Assembly (NCBI GenBank): GCA_025024175.1
Contig: QCXZ01000003.1
Coordinates: forward strand, 54,268,023 to 54,332,022
DNA length: 64,000 nt
Reading direction: 5' to 3'
Source of the DNA: Rhyzopertha dominica
Lineage: Eukaryota; Arthropoda; Insecta; Coleoptera; Bostrichidae
Each line of letters starts with the position of its first letter. Position 1 is the stretch's first letter. The notes under the pieces were generated by a model. The model saw only the letters and a list, made by a program, of their open reading frames with translations. It did no database searches and was not told the DNA's origin. Both the position numbers and the translations under genes were made by a program. Below, piece by piece: positions 12,492 to 25,200 of this stretch.

Positions 12492-12504
12492 AAAACAAAG
12501 ACGT
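12492..12504 (+). repeat. 13-bp target-site duplication, left copy
   Basis: AAAACAAAGACGT here and at 12699-12711 border the second foldback element. The length is the same as for copy 1 although the sequence is different, which supports a 13-bp duplication as a family trait. Confidence 0.8.
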
Positions 12505-12698
12505 GGTTTGANGGCTTCCGTGGTTGTTGTCGATGACATGTTGTTTTCCGGGCTGGTTCCCACGTTGGTTATTAGACCTCCTCAGAAGTAGCTCTGAAAC
12601 TGTTTCAGAGCTACTTCTGAGGAAGACACCGACATGAGTGTCGAAACGTCAAGGTCTAATAACCAACGTGGGAACCAGCGCGGAAAACAACATGTCAT
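12505..12698. mobile_element. foldback element, family 1, copy 2
   Basis: Same family as 10378-10573, with matching arms (GGGCTGGTTCCCACGTTGG and its complement). The left arm retains the outer end (GGTTTGA, an N, GGCTTCCGTGG) but has lost about 36 bases around the motif. The right arm has the full hammerhead-like core but lacks the outer end. The centre is a short perfect hairpin built on GTAGCTCTGAAAC / GTTTCAGAGCTAC. The two copies thus have different arms truncated, as expected if the ancestral unit was a full inverted dimer. The immediate neighbour is the LINE fossil from 12759. Confidence 0.75.
12617..12650 (+). ncRNA. hammerhead-like ribozyme motif (family 1, copy 2)
   Basis: CTGAGGA, extra A, GACAC stem with complementary GTGTC, then GAAACGTC. 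CTT directly before the core can pair with AAG directly after GTC, giving a 3-bp stem I. All invariant hammerhead core positions are present except for the one inserted base. No assay exists. Confidence 0.5.
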
Positions 12699-12711
12699 AA
12701 AACAAAGACGT
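12699..12711 (+). repeat. 13-bp target-site duplication, right copy
   Basis: Exact second copy of AAAACAAAGACGT; see 12492. Confidence 0.8.
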
Positions 12712-12758
12712 ACCAGCTAATATTCGATTGGTATAAGCAACGAACCTCCATAAGGATT

Positions 12759-13840
12759 TTAATGTAATATTAAAATATCGCACTCTTTAGCAATTCGGTT
12801 GAATAAACCATACATTAAGAAAATGGGGCTCCTACGCATTTTAGGAGCTAAGCAAGCGGGAGACAAGGAATCTTTCCATTCAGAATATTGTGCAAGAAAC
12901 GAATTAGAGCGATATGAAGTACGTCGAGTTCTCAAAGATAACAACTTAAATCTATTCAGCAGTTCAACATTACTAAACCTCGGGACGGATGATATCCGTC
13001 CTGTCTAAAAAGCTACAAATTAAAAAAATTGCCTCTACAAAGACTCAAGCTTTTGGCAATGAATTTATACACAGGGTGCCATATTAGGGAACCATGTTCC
13101 ACTTTAGATCGGATAAGAGTAAGAAAATAGTCTTAAGAGTGCATACATTTGAAAAAGGCTATATTTACGAAATGTGGAACCATAAGTTTAAAAAGCATTC
13201 GATACCATATCATTAATGTGACTAACAAAGGTTAATTTGGAATGGAAGGTAATGCCCAGGTCTTTGAAGACTTCCGATCGCACATCATTTTACGCTTATG
13301 AATGTTGAGGGATAGACGATTAGGATCGCACCACGACATCTACTTTAAAGATTCTTGAAGAAAAATGCAATCTGAAACAGAATTAATTTCATCATAATGT
13401 TTGAAGTCATCGGCGAATAATAGGTGCTCGGTGGAAACGACATCCTGAAGATAAAAAAACAGGGACAATAAAGGTCCCAAATTTGAACCTTGAGGAATGC
13501 CAGAAGTGGGAAAGAATGGCCTGGAAACGAAATTCTGATATTCGCATTCGTCAAGTAGGAAATAAACAATGCAATTAACGACTCAGGAATCCAAGTTTCA
13601 ACAACAAAATGTGATTGGTCAATTTGGTCGAAGGCTTTTTGTAAATGAGTATAAATAGCATTTGCCCTCTATTATTATCTGAAACCTCAGAAGCATACCA
13701 AGAAAAAGGGCAAGATTTGATATCTTAGATTTACTCTGCATAAATCCATGTTGTTTTGTTGATATTGACTGTCTTGCAGAAGAATATTAATTTACTGTAT
13801 AATGTGACAAGCGGGAGTTGGTTATCTCAGATTTGTTAAT
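12759..13840 (-). pseudogene. LINE (Jockey/CR1-like) reverse transcriptase fossil
   Basis: Minus-strand pieces in several frames follow a non-LTR retrotransposon reverse transcriptase from palm to C-terminus. They are TKQHGFMQSKS (about 13730), a degenerate YTHLQKAFDQI (about 13630), GIPQGSNLGPLL (about 13470-13500), LLFADDFKHYDEI with the catalytic ADD (about 13390-13420), WCDPNRLSLNIHK (about 13290-13330), and LGITFHSKLTFVSHI (about 13210-13260). A 61-codon piece, 12759-12944, with LSLRTRR resembles the region after the RT. The order and spacing fit one element inserted on the minus strand. Frame changes and stops are frequent, so it is inactive. The endonuclease part would lie above 13840 and was not found, consistent with 5' truncation. 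Confidence 0.75.
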
Positions 13841-13849
13841 TTTTTAATA

Positions 13850-16217
13850 CAGCTAGTTTACAGTGCCTCTCAGTATGAAGCTAGCTCATAATGAATCATA
13901 ATGTATCGCTAACATAATCTACCTAGTTTTCCTTTCTCGTTTGTTTTGGTATCTTGCAGAAAAAAATGACTTTCTTACAAATAGCTACCGATAAACATAA
14001 TTAAAAGCTTGAAATTCCGGTTAAAAAAATTGTAATATCACTTATTGACTACCCGGTCGTTTATTGTTACTTATTTAAGTACTGGTGGATGGTGTCTGTA
14101 TTGTGAATTGCTACTAACTACATACAATACCAAGAGTCCATTGACAATCCAACGGCCAGTTATTTATCAGCTTTCTGCAGTTTGGTGGTTCGTTAATCTC
14201 TTTCATTTCGTATACAGCTTATTTCAATTTCGTCTTCACGTAACACATACACTCAGTTTAGTATTTACTACTCTTTTGTAGCATGCTGTAACATCTTTTT
14301 GCACTTCGCGTTAAAATAGTAAAGGGAGACTGTTAATATTAATTTGTTACCAACACCAACAGCTAAGCCATTGTTTCAACACGTTTAGTAGTAATCTTTC
14401 GCATGGATATATAAGTAGGTTTCTAATTAGTGAATCGTCTAAGATGGGAATCAAACATGTACCTTTAGTTCATACATCTAATAAAACTTACTGTTATCCA
14501 GATTTTCTTTTCGGCGATCGTGTTTTTGCAGTCCATTAAGTCAGCACTTTCTTTTTCTTCTGTATCTCTTAAGATTACACTAGGGAGGATCCTGTAAGAT
14601 GCATAATACATGTACAGGCGGGTTGTGAGTAGCATATATTTAAAGGGGCTGCGAACGCTGCAGAGAAGTGCCTCCTGCATAGAAAATATTGCAAAAATAG
14701 GTCCTATAAATATTCGTACGTCAGAATCTGTTTGGAAACATAAGTATAACTATGATTGTCATGATAATTTAACGGTCCAGTGAGCTTTAATTTTGGGTCT
14801 TATAAAAAAAAATATATTTAATTTGGAATAATCCATATAAATATGTCTGGGATCATCAGCGGTTAAAATGCGAATTTATTTTTGATAGTCATTTTGTTTT
14901 TCTCTTCACCCCTTTTCGTCCAGTAGTTGTCCTGTTTATAGGCAGATATATGTATCAAATTTGGGTAGATTTGTAAACTCTAATATTTTTCACCTTTGCA
15001 CTGACAGTTTCCAATATATTAATTACGAGAGATGAAAACAAAAATGGAAAATTTTCAACAACTTGGTTAAAATTAGGTAATTAATAAGGAATGCACGAAT
15101 CGTTCGTTGATAAATAAAAATATATTTCCTACTGTAATGGTCCATTTATATTTTCCGTAAAGTGACTATGGTCCAGTATCATCCAATACGGATTTTCTTA
15201 AAATCCTTTGCGACAGTGCAGTGCCGTTAACTGCCTCTATATAAGTGCCCCGGTTCAAAAAACCTTCTGCAAGTTTGGAAATTGTGGACGTTACACTGTG
15301 GAATCCGTATGGATGTTAATTGTTAAATAAAGTAAAAACTTCTTCTTGTGTACGGTATCATCCTCTGATATTTCGAACTTCAATTCTTTGTGTTTAATAC
15401 CAAACTATTTCGAACTAAATCGTTGCCACGGAAGAACAGTAATCAAGAATTGTCAAATTTTTTGTTACGTTATCTTTTTAATACGGATTAATTAACTTTT
15501 AATGTTCGTAGTCTATATTAGTTTATATAGCTCTTTGCTCATCTATAAAAAAGTAACATTTATTTATGAAGGCACACACTTTATGAATTGTCGTTCTTTT
15601 AGCACCCATCTAGAGACCGCGGGCGTCTTCTTAAGGGTCATCTAACCGAACATTCCGCAGAAAAATGCACATATATACTTGCCAGCTTAATTTCCAGCGT
15701 TTTAAACTGGGAATTTGTGAGTGTGAAATGCGCAATGCATTATATGTAATGCTGATAGTCCACTCGTTTTCGATTGGCAACGGTCCTAATAGGCCATTAC
15801 TGCGGGCTTCCGACCGAGCAAACGCTGTTAGTTTTTATTCAGCAATAATAACAGAACGTGAACAGAACTGTAAACAACGTACTTACTCCAAAGAGGGCCG
15901 TGAAATTGAAAACTGTCGCCAGTGCAGCCAACTCGGCTTCCCAGCGACAGAAATATCAATTACTCGACAAGGAAATTACCATTCCTCAGAAATGGAATCC
16001 TGGCGTTCAGTTTAATGAAGATTAGAAGAAATTATGCTTGCTTTTTCGTCCTTTGTGCAAGTAGGAAATTGAAAGCCAGCAGACTTCCACTCAAACAGTA
16101 TCGTTCGTTACATCGTATCATTGTAAAATAATTATTGCTATAACGGCTAATTCTTGTTGACTGAGTGTATTACGCTTCTTCTATCTACACTAAATGCGTA
16201 CGTCACGGTAACTGGTG
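13850..16217. other. non-coding sequence, nothing recognised
   Basis: AT-rich with short frames. Two overlapping frames at 15665-16131 are of modest length and match nothing I know. This is the last unique sequence before the duplicated block. Confidence 0.4.
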
Positions 16218-18748
16218 ATTTATATACCAGTCAAGTGGGTGCATGAAGTTATTGTAAGAAAGTTATGGCTTTGTAGTTATCATTTTCTTCAGTGCGACAT
16301 TGCATGTACTACATAATCTGCACTCTCAATATTTAGCTGTATCCTTGTGTAATCAATAGTAATCTTCAAACATTTCTGCCTAGTCATAAAATGTACCTTT
16401 ACTTAAAATAGCTGCACAAAAAAATAGTTGTGTAGTTGCAATATACAAGAAATAATTTTTGGAAATATGGAAATTGTTTCTCGCAAATATCCTTTCAAAT
16501 GCGATTATTGTTTTTTTTAGCTATTACTAACATTTTTTACCAAAGCTAACGCTTTCTGAGATGCAGCTCCGCAAACTACAGTACTTTTTTCTGCTCAATC
16601 CGTGCACGCAAGCTGCGCCAGTTTTAGGAATACCTCCGTCTGTCTTCACTACTCGATCTTGCTATCATGTCGCTTGCTTTTAGAGAGGTGCACATTTATT
16701 TTGAAAACATTTAATAAATATCCTTTTACCAGCCACATGTTACATTTCTCTGGTCGGTAAATTCCACGCTTTTCTATAACTTGAGGCCACGTCCCCCCTT
16801 CTTCATCCAACTTAATGAAAGTGGCATGTACTGCACCCCAGGACCTATAAAGAAAAAACTGAAACAAAAGGTGCGTGAGGCGCAAAGGGGTCGGAACTAA
16901 TGTGATATCCAGATGTTACCAACATAAATTCGAGTCGCAGGACCCGAAAAAGGTTTTTACGGAGGCCATTTACCCTTTAAGGCACAATACGTGTCAGGCA
17001 GCCCTTAACCATTTATTAAAGCCTAAGCTATTGTTTTCTCGCAAAAACTTGGACCCGTGTGCAAGGTCTGTATTCGTTCGCGACGTCATCGGATCGCTTT
17101 GATAAGGGTTAATAATCCACCTTACTTCATCAAAACACGTTCACAATGGGCGGGTCACGTGGTGATATACGCCACAAAACGTTCCTAAATTAATGAAAAA
17201 AGTTACCGGGGAGTTGGAAAAGAACTTTGTTGCGCTCGGCGTGAAGGGCTCTTCAGAGCACTTCGCCAACATAAAAGAATGTTCGGCGAAAGCGTAGAAC
17301 AGCAGTTTTGGTCTAGAAATGTACTGCTTTATTACTGCCTACTGTAGTTTCTGTTACAGGGCTTAAATAGGGTGAGGTTTATTTCATAGTTTTAAATAAT
17401 AAATGTACCCGTATACAAGTCGCGGTATGTTTATTGTTTATGCACCTGCCATTTTGAAAACATCTCGAATAACTAAATATGAGTTCCAGTGTCCTTGATA
17501 CTTCATTTGCAACATACGAAAGTCGTATTGGTGAGTACGTACATAATAAATAATGAAATGGTAGTTCAAAATCAGCTTTTAATTTATATTGACTCCTAAT
17601 AAGCTGGAGCCGGTTGTGTGTGTAAAATAATAATATGTACAGTTATTTAACATGAAAACTAGTATAGCGCTTTTTTATCCATGAACAAACTTGTGAACAT
17701 AAGTTACATGTGTCAATACGTAACTTAACATATACAATGGGTGCAGTAGAATTAAGGTTTTTTTAAAATAATCTAGAAATTGCAATTTTAACCACTGTAC
17801 TATTTACTAGTCTAGAACAGAGAAGGTAATTTTATTATGCTGAGATTTCTTCGTGTGTAACAAACGAGTCCTGGATAACCTTTTTTACCTCCCTTTTGTT
17901 CAAACCGTTTTATGTTGTAATTCATGGGAAAAAGTACCAATCATAGGGTTTTTTACAAAGCTGTAAAACCATTGAAAACTACTAGTGGACGAAAATTCAT
18001 AAAAAAATAATTTTAATTACTGTGCCATAACTTACACTTTTTTTAAATTTCTGAACACGTGCTGTATAAAAAATTTTGGTTGTAAATATTACACCGCTTC
18101 TGTTCTTATGAACACCCACAAATGCTGGAATTGGCGGTGTCACCCACCCATCACTATGGGGAACCTGTACTTTGAACGGTAGCCCATATATTATTAGTGA
18201 GCGTTTTAAAACTAACAGAGGTCCCCAACGACGGTGTCGGCAAAGTGCCGCTCTCAGTATAATAATAAAGTTAGTCTATGTCATGTGGACAAGTGTTTCG
18301 TCTTTTAAAGCTTTCTCAGCAGAACTATAGTACTAATGCAGACAACATGGCACTGATCTGACTTTCGCTTATATACGCTAAGGTACGCGATGCATATGCG
18401 ATAATAATAATCGTAGGCGACATTATGCCCTCTATTGGCTTGGTTTCTTCCATTCATTGTGTTCTTGTTTTAAAATTGTCGAAGTTTAGAGGTTTTATTG
18501 CTACTTTAAATATAACTCGTATTATTCTTGCTGAGAATACTGGCTTTTTTCTTATAACTTGTCTATTGTGATTCTGCTTTATCCGGCTAGTAGTAGAAAC
18601 AAAAGTCACATTCTGTCATTATAAAGATGTTGACATCGTTCTGCTCTTTTTTTATTATTTAGATAAACTGAGGCTAATTTCCTGTTTTTTTTCTGATAGG
18701 GTTTTCAAATATAATAGCGGCAACTGTTTGACGTTTTAAGATCAAACT

Positions 18749-18749
<1 letters not shown>

Positions 18750-18815
<66 letters not shown>
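18750..18815. repeat. (TAA)n microsatellite, copy A
   Basis: About 21 uninterrupted TAA units. The identical tract with the same length occurs in copy B at 35561-35626. It produces a spurious poly-isoleucine reading frame on the minus strand. Confidence 0.95.
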
Positions 18816-19626
18816 GTCTTTATTGACAAAAATAATGACATCATAGATACGAACAAAAAGATTTGTCAAAAGGCGAAGTTCAGCGTTGACAAGTCAAATT
18901 TGTCAACACTGGTCTTCCACTTGACCCCTATGTGCTGCGCGCAGATAAACATAATACAACTGCGTTTTGCACTAATGGGCAATAATTCGTATTAAAGAAC
19001 ACAATTCAAGAGCAAACAGAATTTATTCGAATTTACCATCAAAATGAGTTTTCAGTTCGTTCGTGGCGAGAGAAACCAACTAATCTATTTACCGTGGGTT
19101 GAAGTAAACCTTCAAGAGATCCATGATCAGGGACCTTACTTAAAAAAAAACGTCTATGGAAATCGTGTTACTGTTACTCGTGCACGGTATATGAACCCGA
19201 TAACGGAATAAATGTTGCCCGAAATGATATATGTATACATAAACAAAGTTTTCTTTTAATAAAGTACTGCCACTTGCCATACACCTTGTGACACAATCGT
19301 CTTATTGCAAGAAATGTTTCCCGGAAGCGTTATTTCGAAAAATGCTGATGCAGTCTGTCCGCCAAGGTCTTCAGTTAATTTTTGTGGGGTTAAACGGAGT
19401 CGAGTATGATATTTAAATAACTTTGCCGTCAAAAAGATTGCCAGAGATAGTCCTGCAAAATAATATAACGATTAGTGAGTTATCACAATTATTAGTTATC
19501 AAGCTGACGTGTTCACTGGACAATCTTTTATAATAAGTATTAATTGCAGGTAACGCATATCGAAAAAACGGACAAAATGTTGTGATCGTGTTGTAAGTAC
19601 GGCAATTTTTAGAAAAAAAAGATATT

Positions 19627-19680
19627 TTGCTCTCAGTGGGACTCGAACCCAGGCCTCTTATTTTAGCGCTAGGCACGTTG
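19627..19680 (-). repeat. tRNA-derived SINE fragment, copy A
   Basis: On the minus strand, CCTGGGTTCGAGTCCCACTG has the B-box GGTTCGAGTCC within a T-arm with four of five stem pairs, preceded by an anticodon-arm-like AGCGCTAAAATAAGAGG. A full cloverleaf is not present. It is followed by A-rich text. The same sequence is in copy B. Confidence 0.5.
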
Positions 19681-20279
19681 CAATTGCAATTTCAGGGCTC
19701 GGGAGATTCTCGGCGACAGCGTGTATACCCAATATAGAATTATATAGAATTATTATGCAAATGGTTCTGAATGGTTTAACCATCTCCAGCTTGTCCTTAT
19801 AATTTTCTTCCATGTCAATATTTACAAATGGTATAACAAGCTCGGCTCCACATTTTGTATAGTGATCGATACGAGGATAAGTAACGCAATAACTGAAATC
19901 AGAAAAACGATAGGTACTCGTACACATTATACATCTCTCTAGTTGACCTGCATTTTTCTCCCTTACTCCTTGCTAACTTTTACTTTTGTTGGTTGTGCCT
20001 TATTTCGTTACCTCTTTTCGTCGTCCCTAATTAATAGGTTTTGCATCTTGTCTTGTCAAAAATTGGTTGATTGGAAAAACAAACAAAGCCCACAATCATA
20101 CTTCAGATTATTCTCGCGAAATCTAATGCAAATTGTAGCTATTCACTTCAGATAGCAATATGATTCAAGAGATCATTAAGTGATTTATCAATAAACTTTC
20201 TTTAAAATTCAGCCCATAAAAAGTTGGAGCGATATTATCTGGATTAATTAAAATTTTTATTTATAACGCCTTGGTCAAC

Positions 20280-20620
20280 AACCTGATGACAAGCTGCGTC
20301 CGCCCCCACGTGCGTTTTTCTCTGGAGCAGGTTGAAAATGCACAACTGAAAAAAGCGTAAACCCGTTCCGGTGTCGATGTTAAAGCGATTAGTCGAAGTG
20401 CCTGTCATTTTGCGCGAACTGGTTCAATAACAAGCTGAAAATTACACCAACCGACCACCCGGGATGGCAAAACGAAAAATCATCTGCTCAAAAGTTGCGT
20501 TTATTTTCGGTCGCCTTCCGTTTAATTGCCGAAATCCAGTGCGAGAAAACCGAAGGCATTAATCATGTTATCTGATCACCAAAGCGCCCGGACATTTCGT
20601 AGCGCCCGGTCTTTAATGGG
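20280..20620. promoter_or_regulatory. GC-richer island, candidate conserved non-coding element
   Basis: A complex, repeat-free stretch with distinctly higher GC than the surroundings and no coding frame. The same block is in copy B at about 37090-37430. It is offered only as a candidate for cross-species comparison. Confidence 0.2.
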
Positions 20621-21704
20621 GAACAATGAAGTATATTTAGATAAAGCTTCCTCAAATATAACTAATTGTGCAATTTGTTACTCTAATGATTTAATGATAA
20701 CCCTTTTGTGGAGCCGCTTTGTGTGCTGGGGGGAGCTGCCGTAAACTTCTTATTAAGCCGCTCAGTTTTCATTATGCCCTGCCGTAATGTGCATGATACA
20801 TCATTCCCTTTTGTCACACTGCATCCGCGCGTCATTACTGTGGGATCCAAAAATTTGAAAGGCTTACATGTAATATTCTTTTCTACATGGCACAGGCAAA
20901 GCTGCTAATGCTGTGAAAAAACTGAACCATTACGGCGATATACATTACGGAGGGGACCAAAATGTATAGTAGATATTAGATTGTCTCCCCGAAGCCAGTA
21001 TAAGAGCTTTAAATTACACTGCACATATACCGAAAAATGTAAACAAAAGGTATGAATTTAAAAAAGTAGGTTATAATTATCAACATTAATTATAAAAAAA
21101 TGGCAGGGTAATATATGAATATAATCTTCTATATAGTGCGTCACACAAAATGGGCTATTTCTTATTTGCTTATTGGCTTTTATTTGCATTCGTAGGCCAA
21201 TGATAAAAAATATTTCTTCAAACTTGCTTTGATGGGATAAAGGCCTTCTTTGAATGTTTTGTCGTGGTTACTTGCTACTACAAATAAATTAAGACAGCTG
21301 CTTATAAATCACACAGAAAGGAGCACATTTGTATTTCAAACCGTCCCGTCAAGATGGGTATTGATCACGAGGCCAAACTTTTAAATTTACAAGATGTTTG
21401 TAAATCAGAGCAACCCTGCTGACTCTTTAACAAAAAATGTATTCGATATTTCATACGCGCTTTGGATTACTAACAACTTTTACATAATTCAGGAGTGGTG
21501 CTATACGTTACTGTATGTTGTTTGAAGGGAAACACAGCCGTGAAGAACTGTAGTCTGTATCTAAAGTGGTACTTACCTACCCCTAATGACTGAAAACGTT
21601 CTTGTGTTATCTCGTTGCCCAAAATAAACACTCCGACAGAAACAACATTCCTTTCATCTAACAATAGCAGTAATTCAAGTTATTCAGAAGAGTAATAAAA
21701 ACAT

Positions 21705-21715
21705 ATTCGATTGTA
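21705..21715 (+). repeat. 11-bp flanking direct repeat, left
   Basis: ATTCGATTGTA here and at 22216-22226 bracket the family 2 foldback element. It is a likely target-site duplication. Confidence 0.55.
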
Positions 21716-21767
21716 GAAAACTGTGTTATCGGGCTTTGTGGCCATCGTCAGTTGGGTGTTATTCCTG

Positions 21768-21801
21768 ACGTTTCATCGATTTGCGTGACCAGCATCCTCA
21801 G
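21768..21801 (-). ncRNA. degenerate hammerhead-like motif (family 2, left arm)
   Basis: On the minus strand: CTGAGGA, extra T, a decayed stem, then GAAACGTC. The core bases are intact, but stem II (GCTGGT against ATCGAT) no longer pairs well. It is interpreted as a decayed copy of the right-arm motif. Confidence 0.35.
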
Positions 21802-22089
21802 ACGTATGTAAGTGCTTCTGTCTTGGTTGACTTCCGCGGGCAAACTGTCAAACTAACGTCGTGTTGCCTGGCTACCGGCACTTACTAATACCAAAATTGC
21901 CAAGAAACTAACAGGCACTGATAAGGAACACCACGGTATCAAATACGGTTTGCGCGCGAGATCCGAGTAAGCAACTGTTCGTTTCTTGGCAATTTTGGTA
22001 TTAGCAAGTGCCGGTTGCCAGGCAACACGACGTTAGTTTGACAATTTGCCGCGGGAAGTCGAACCAAGACAGGAAGCTTTTTACATACC

Positions 22090-22126
22090 TCTTAGGATGC
22101 CGGTCACTCGAACCGGTTGAAACGTC
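22090..22126 (+). ncRNA. hammerhead-like motif (family 2, right arm)
   Basis: The core reads CTTAGGA (expected CTGAGGA, one change), an extra T, stem GCCGGT, loop CACTCGA, stem ACCGGT, then GAAACGTC. An additional T before GAAA is seen here but not in copy B, and is probably a sequence error. CCT before the core pairs with AGG after GTC. The stem II sequence is unrelated to family 1 yet perfectly paired, which is covariation support. Confidence 0.4.
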
Positions 22127-22215
22127 AGGGATGACATCCAACTGACGACGGCCACAAAGCCCGATAATATAGTTTTCTACAAACCTTGGCCGCGAAAGCA
22201 TAAACCAATATTTAA

Positions 22216-22226
22216 ATTCGATTGTA
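22216..22226 (+). repeat. 11-bp flanking direct repeat, right
   Basis: Second copy of ATTCGATTGTA; see 21705. Confidence 0.55.
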
Positions 22227-25200
22227 TTTTGAATAGTTCCGTATCTAAAAACCAATATGTATTATTTGTTACACTTGATATAGTCAAGCAACTGACAATA
22301 ATTAATTACGACCCTAGTTCTGCTGGGCTATTCAAAGGCATTTGACACAATAAATTATGAAGGTTAGGTGAGCCACTTTGCTATAGGATTTTGTTGTCTT
22401 TAGGTAATGAATAACTATTTGCATGATACCGAACAAATTCTAAATACCAACAGTAATTAATTTAATCTAATTGAGCATATGAACGATGTCTCACAGGGTT
22501 CCCTGTTAGGACTCTTATTGTTTCTGATACCTGTTTATATTATAACGTTTTCGGCTTGTCTTGGATATTGTAAAAATCATTTAATGTCAAGAGACCAAAT
22601 GATCATGTTTTCTCTATATGTATTTTATTACAGGGGAATATTGATAAGTTGCTAGCTTAATACAGAAAAAACTTTAAAGTTTTAAATGGAACTCTTTTAT
22701 TAGTCCACATAATCCCCTCACTGAATACACTTTAGGCAACGTCCCTTCTCTTTTTACAGCTCCCATAACTTTTTTATTTGAAAAAAATTTGCACCTTTTC
22801 TATTCGAAGAATAGACCAGTAGTCGGATGGAGCCGACTCAGTTGAATATGGTGAATGGTATACCACTTCAAGCCCAAAATCGCGGATTTTTGTTTATTTC
22901 TTCTTGAGACTTGTGACCAGGTGGCATTGTCATGCAAAAACAGGAGTCTTTAGCTTTGGCCTCGCTCAATTTTATCAACAAATGTGAACAATATTTTCTC
23001 GTTTATTGTCTTCCTTTTCTCTAGATAGTAAATGAAGTTGACGCCACGAGTATCTCAAAAAATGAAGCAAGAACTTTTTTGGACTCAAAACGTTTTCGCT
23101 CTTGGAGTTATTTTGTCTAAGGGTTGTAAAAATATGGGTACCCCAGGTTTTATCCATTGGTGACAACTCTGCTCAGGAAGCTCGGAATCCTTTTTATCCG
23201 ACTTTGAGGAATTTGAAGTCCATTTACAGAAATTTTAGTACACGTAAATAACATGAGCAATGTGATAAACTCTGCAGCCTCTTTCCAAAGAAGAAACAGA
23301 AGTCACTGACTGTCCCGTAAACTTATAATTGAGATGGTGTTTGGGATTAGGGAAGAGCCAATTATGGAAACAAATATAAACGATATCACTCCCAGGGATT
23401 TATTTATTTATTCTCCTTAATTGGGTGCAGGCAAGATTTGGATAGCGTAGCGGCATTATTTTAAAGCAAAGCGATTTGAGTCAATCTCATGAATAATTCT
23501 CTGTAATTTTACTTTATGTTCAATACTGGGAGACATATGTAATCAAAAAGTATTAATTTTCTGTTGTATTATATGAATTCTTGTTAAGCAGTTAGGTAAA
23601 GAGCAGACCGGTTGCTTGTGCCTTTTATATGAGCAACAGTTTTTAAAGAAAACAGGAAAAAGAAAGTACCACATGTATCATTCATTGTTTAAATTACTAT
23701 ATTGTTGTAAAAATGTTTCTAATGAACAAACAAAGAAGTTGATTGATATTAAACGACAATAGCAAACGGCGTTACAAGGACAAACATTCAGTCTACTTCT
23801 GTTCTTGCACAACAATTGAAAAAGTGATAAGTAATAAAGTCAAAGCATTGTGATTCTATAACAGATATTCAACTCAAGAAAACAACAATCTAACTAGAAT
23901 TAGTAGATGCTGTTGTGCATATGAACATCGTTTAATCTTTTATGTAAAGACACTTCTAAGTGCAACATTTTGGATGTTTCAGCAAATCAGAGCTCTTTGA
24001 TATACTCGCTAGGAGTGCAAATAATAATTATAAACTTTTAGATTGTATTGTATTATGACTTTTTGGGGATAATTTAAATTTTGCCGACGTTTAACATTGT
24101 ATGTGAATACCAGTTGGCTTTTTTTATTTTAAACAAACCACCATACAAAATTTCATATCAACGGCATCAACAAAGCTTCCATTCTAATCGAACAACCCAG
24201 AAACTTCTCAAAGCTGTTCTATAATTTTGCCCCTAACCTTCGAACCGTTGGTAAATTTGCTTAATACCGATCGTGGTATATCCTTTGATCTAGTCGGCAC
24301 GTGACCGCAATAACAATGCAGGAATACCGGTACAAATTTATTTCTCCTCGAAATGCGATCGTGTACTCCAACTCCGGGCTGTTGCGTGGTTTCCCTTCTA
24401 ATTAAAAACGTTTTTATTTTTCCGATACTTTTCGCGACCACTGCAGCAGCAGAAGCGTAAATCGAGGGAACAGTTTTTGAAAGTTCGGGGCGACCAGGTT
24501 TTAGAATTAAATTTATGAATTTTTGGCGTTTGTCTGATACTGAACGTTTGGAGCGAACGCGGCATGCTTCAAAAATAGAGACTTTACGACTTTCCTCCAG
24601 CGGCTTCGGTGAGATTTTGTTAGTACAACCTGTACTAATGGATCGTTCGGTTTATGTCACACGTTACTTCGACTTGTGTATTTTCAAGCGATGCCTAGCG
24701 TAGATTTAGACATTCCTAGATGGTAATTAAATTTGAAGCGTTAGTTAGAGACTGGCGGTCATACATTATCTTAATTTGTGTAAATATTAACCTTAGCTGG
24801 GATTGTAAACATATTTTTTTTCTAATTAGCAGGTCGAAATTAAAGTCGCCATTAACGTGGCAGGTATCTAAATAGCCTCATTTAGATATTAGAGACAGTG
24901 CCAAATTAATTTTCGTAGAACTGCACTTAAAAGTCTTACAGGGCTACATTACACTCCGTGGTGTTATTAGTAGCATGTTAATTGCTTGTATTTTCACAGC
25001 AATTTTGAAACTGGCATTTAGGGTGATGAAAATGTGGTACGCAGGATTAGCATGTCGTTGTCACTGTCGATACATTGTGGAATCAGAATTTAGCAGCAAT
25101 GGCATGAACAACGAGTGTCATAATGAAGCAAATTAGGCGATTTGCGGTTCTCTATGTATGAAACACACGTTTCTCACAAGTCATTAACGACGAACAGCAA

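Larger units (their letters stand above)
21716..22215. mobile_element. foldback element, family 2, copy A
   Basis: Arms at 21712-21908 and 21981-22181 are inverted copies of about 200 bp (starting TGTAGAAAACT...TTATCGGG) separated by about 70 bases. They differ by scattered substitutions, so the element is old. The right side extends about 34 bases beyond the arm before the direct repeat, as in family 1 where one arm is also longer. There is no protein frame. Each arm carries a hammerhead-like core, better kept in the right arm. A second degenerate CTGACGA-hairpin-ATAA pattern follows it. It resembles a non-autonomous Penelope-like element, an inference from shape only. Confidence 0.7.

Noticed and set aside
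18674..18856. Poly-isoleucine reading frames (also 35485-35667)
   Set aside because: They only translate the TAA microsatellite.
20281..20300. CTGATGA near 20285 as another hammerhead core
   Set aside because: No paired stem and no GAAA follows within a suitable distance. The CTGATGA/CTGAAGA strings at 13444, 57045 and 63430 fail for the same reason.
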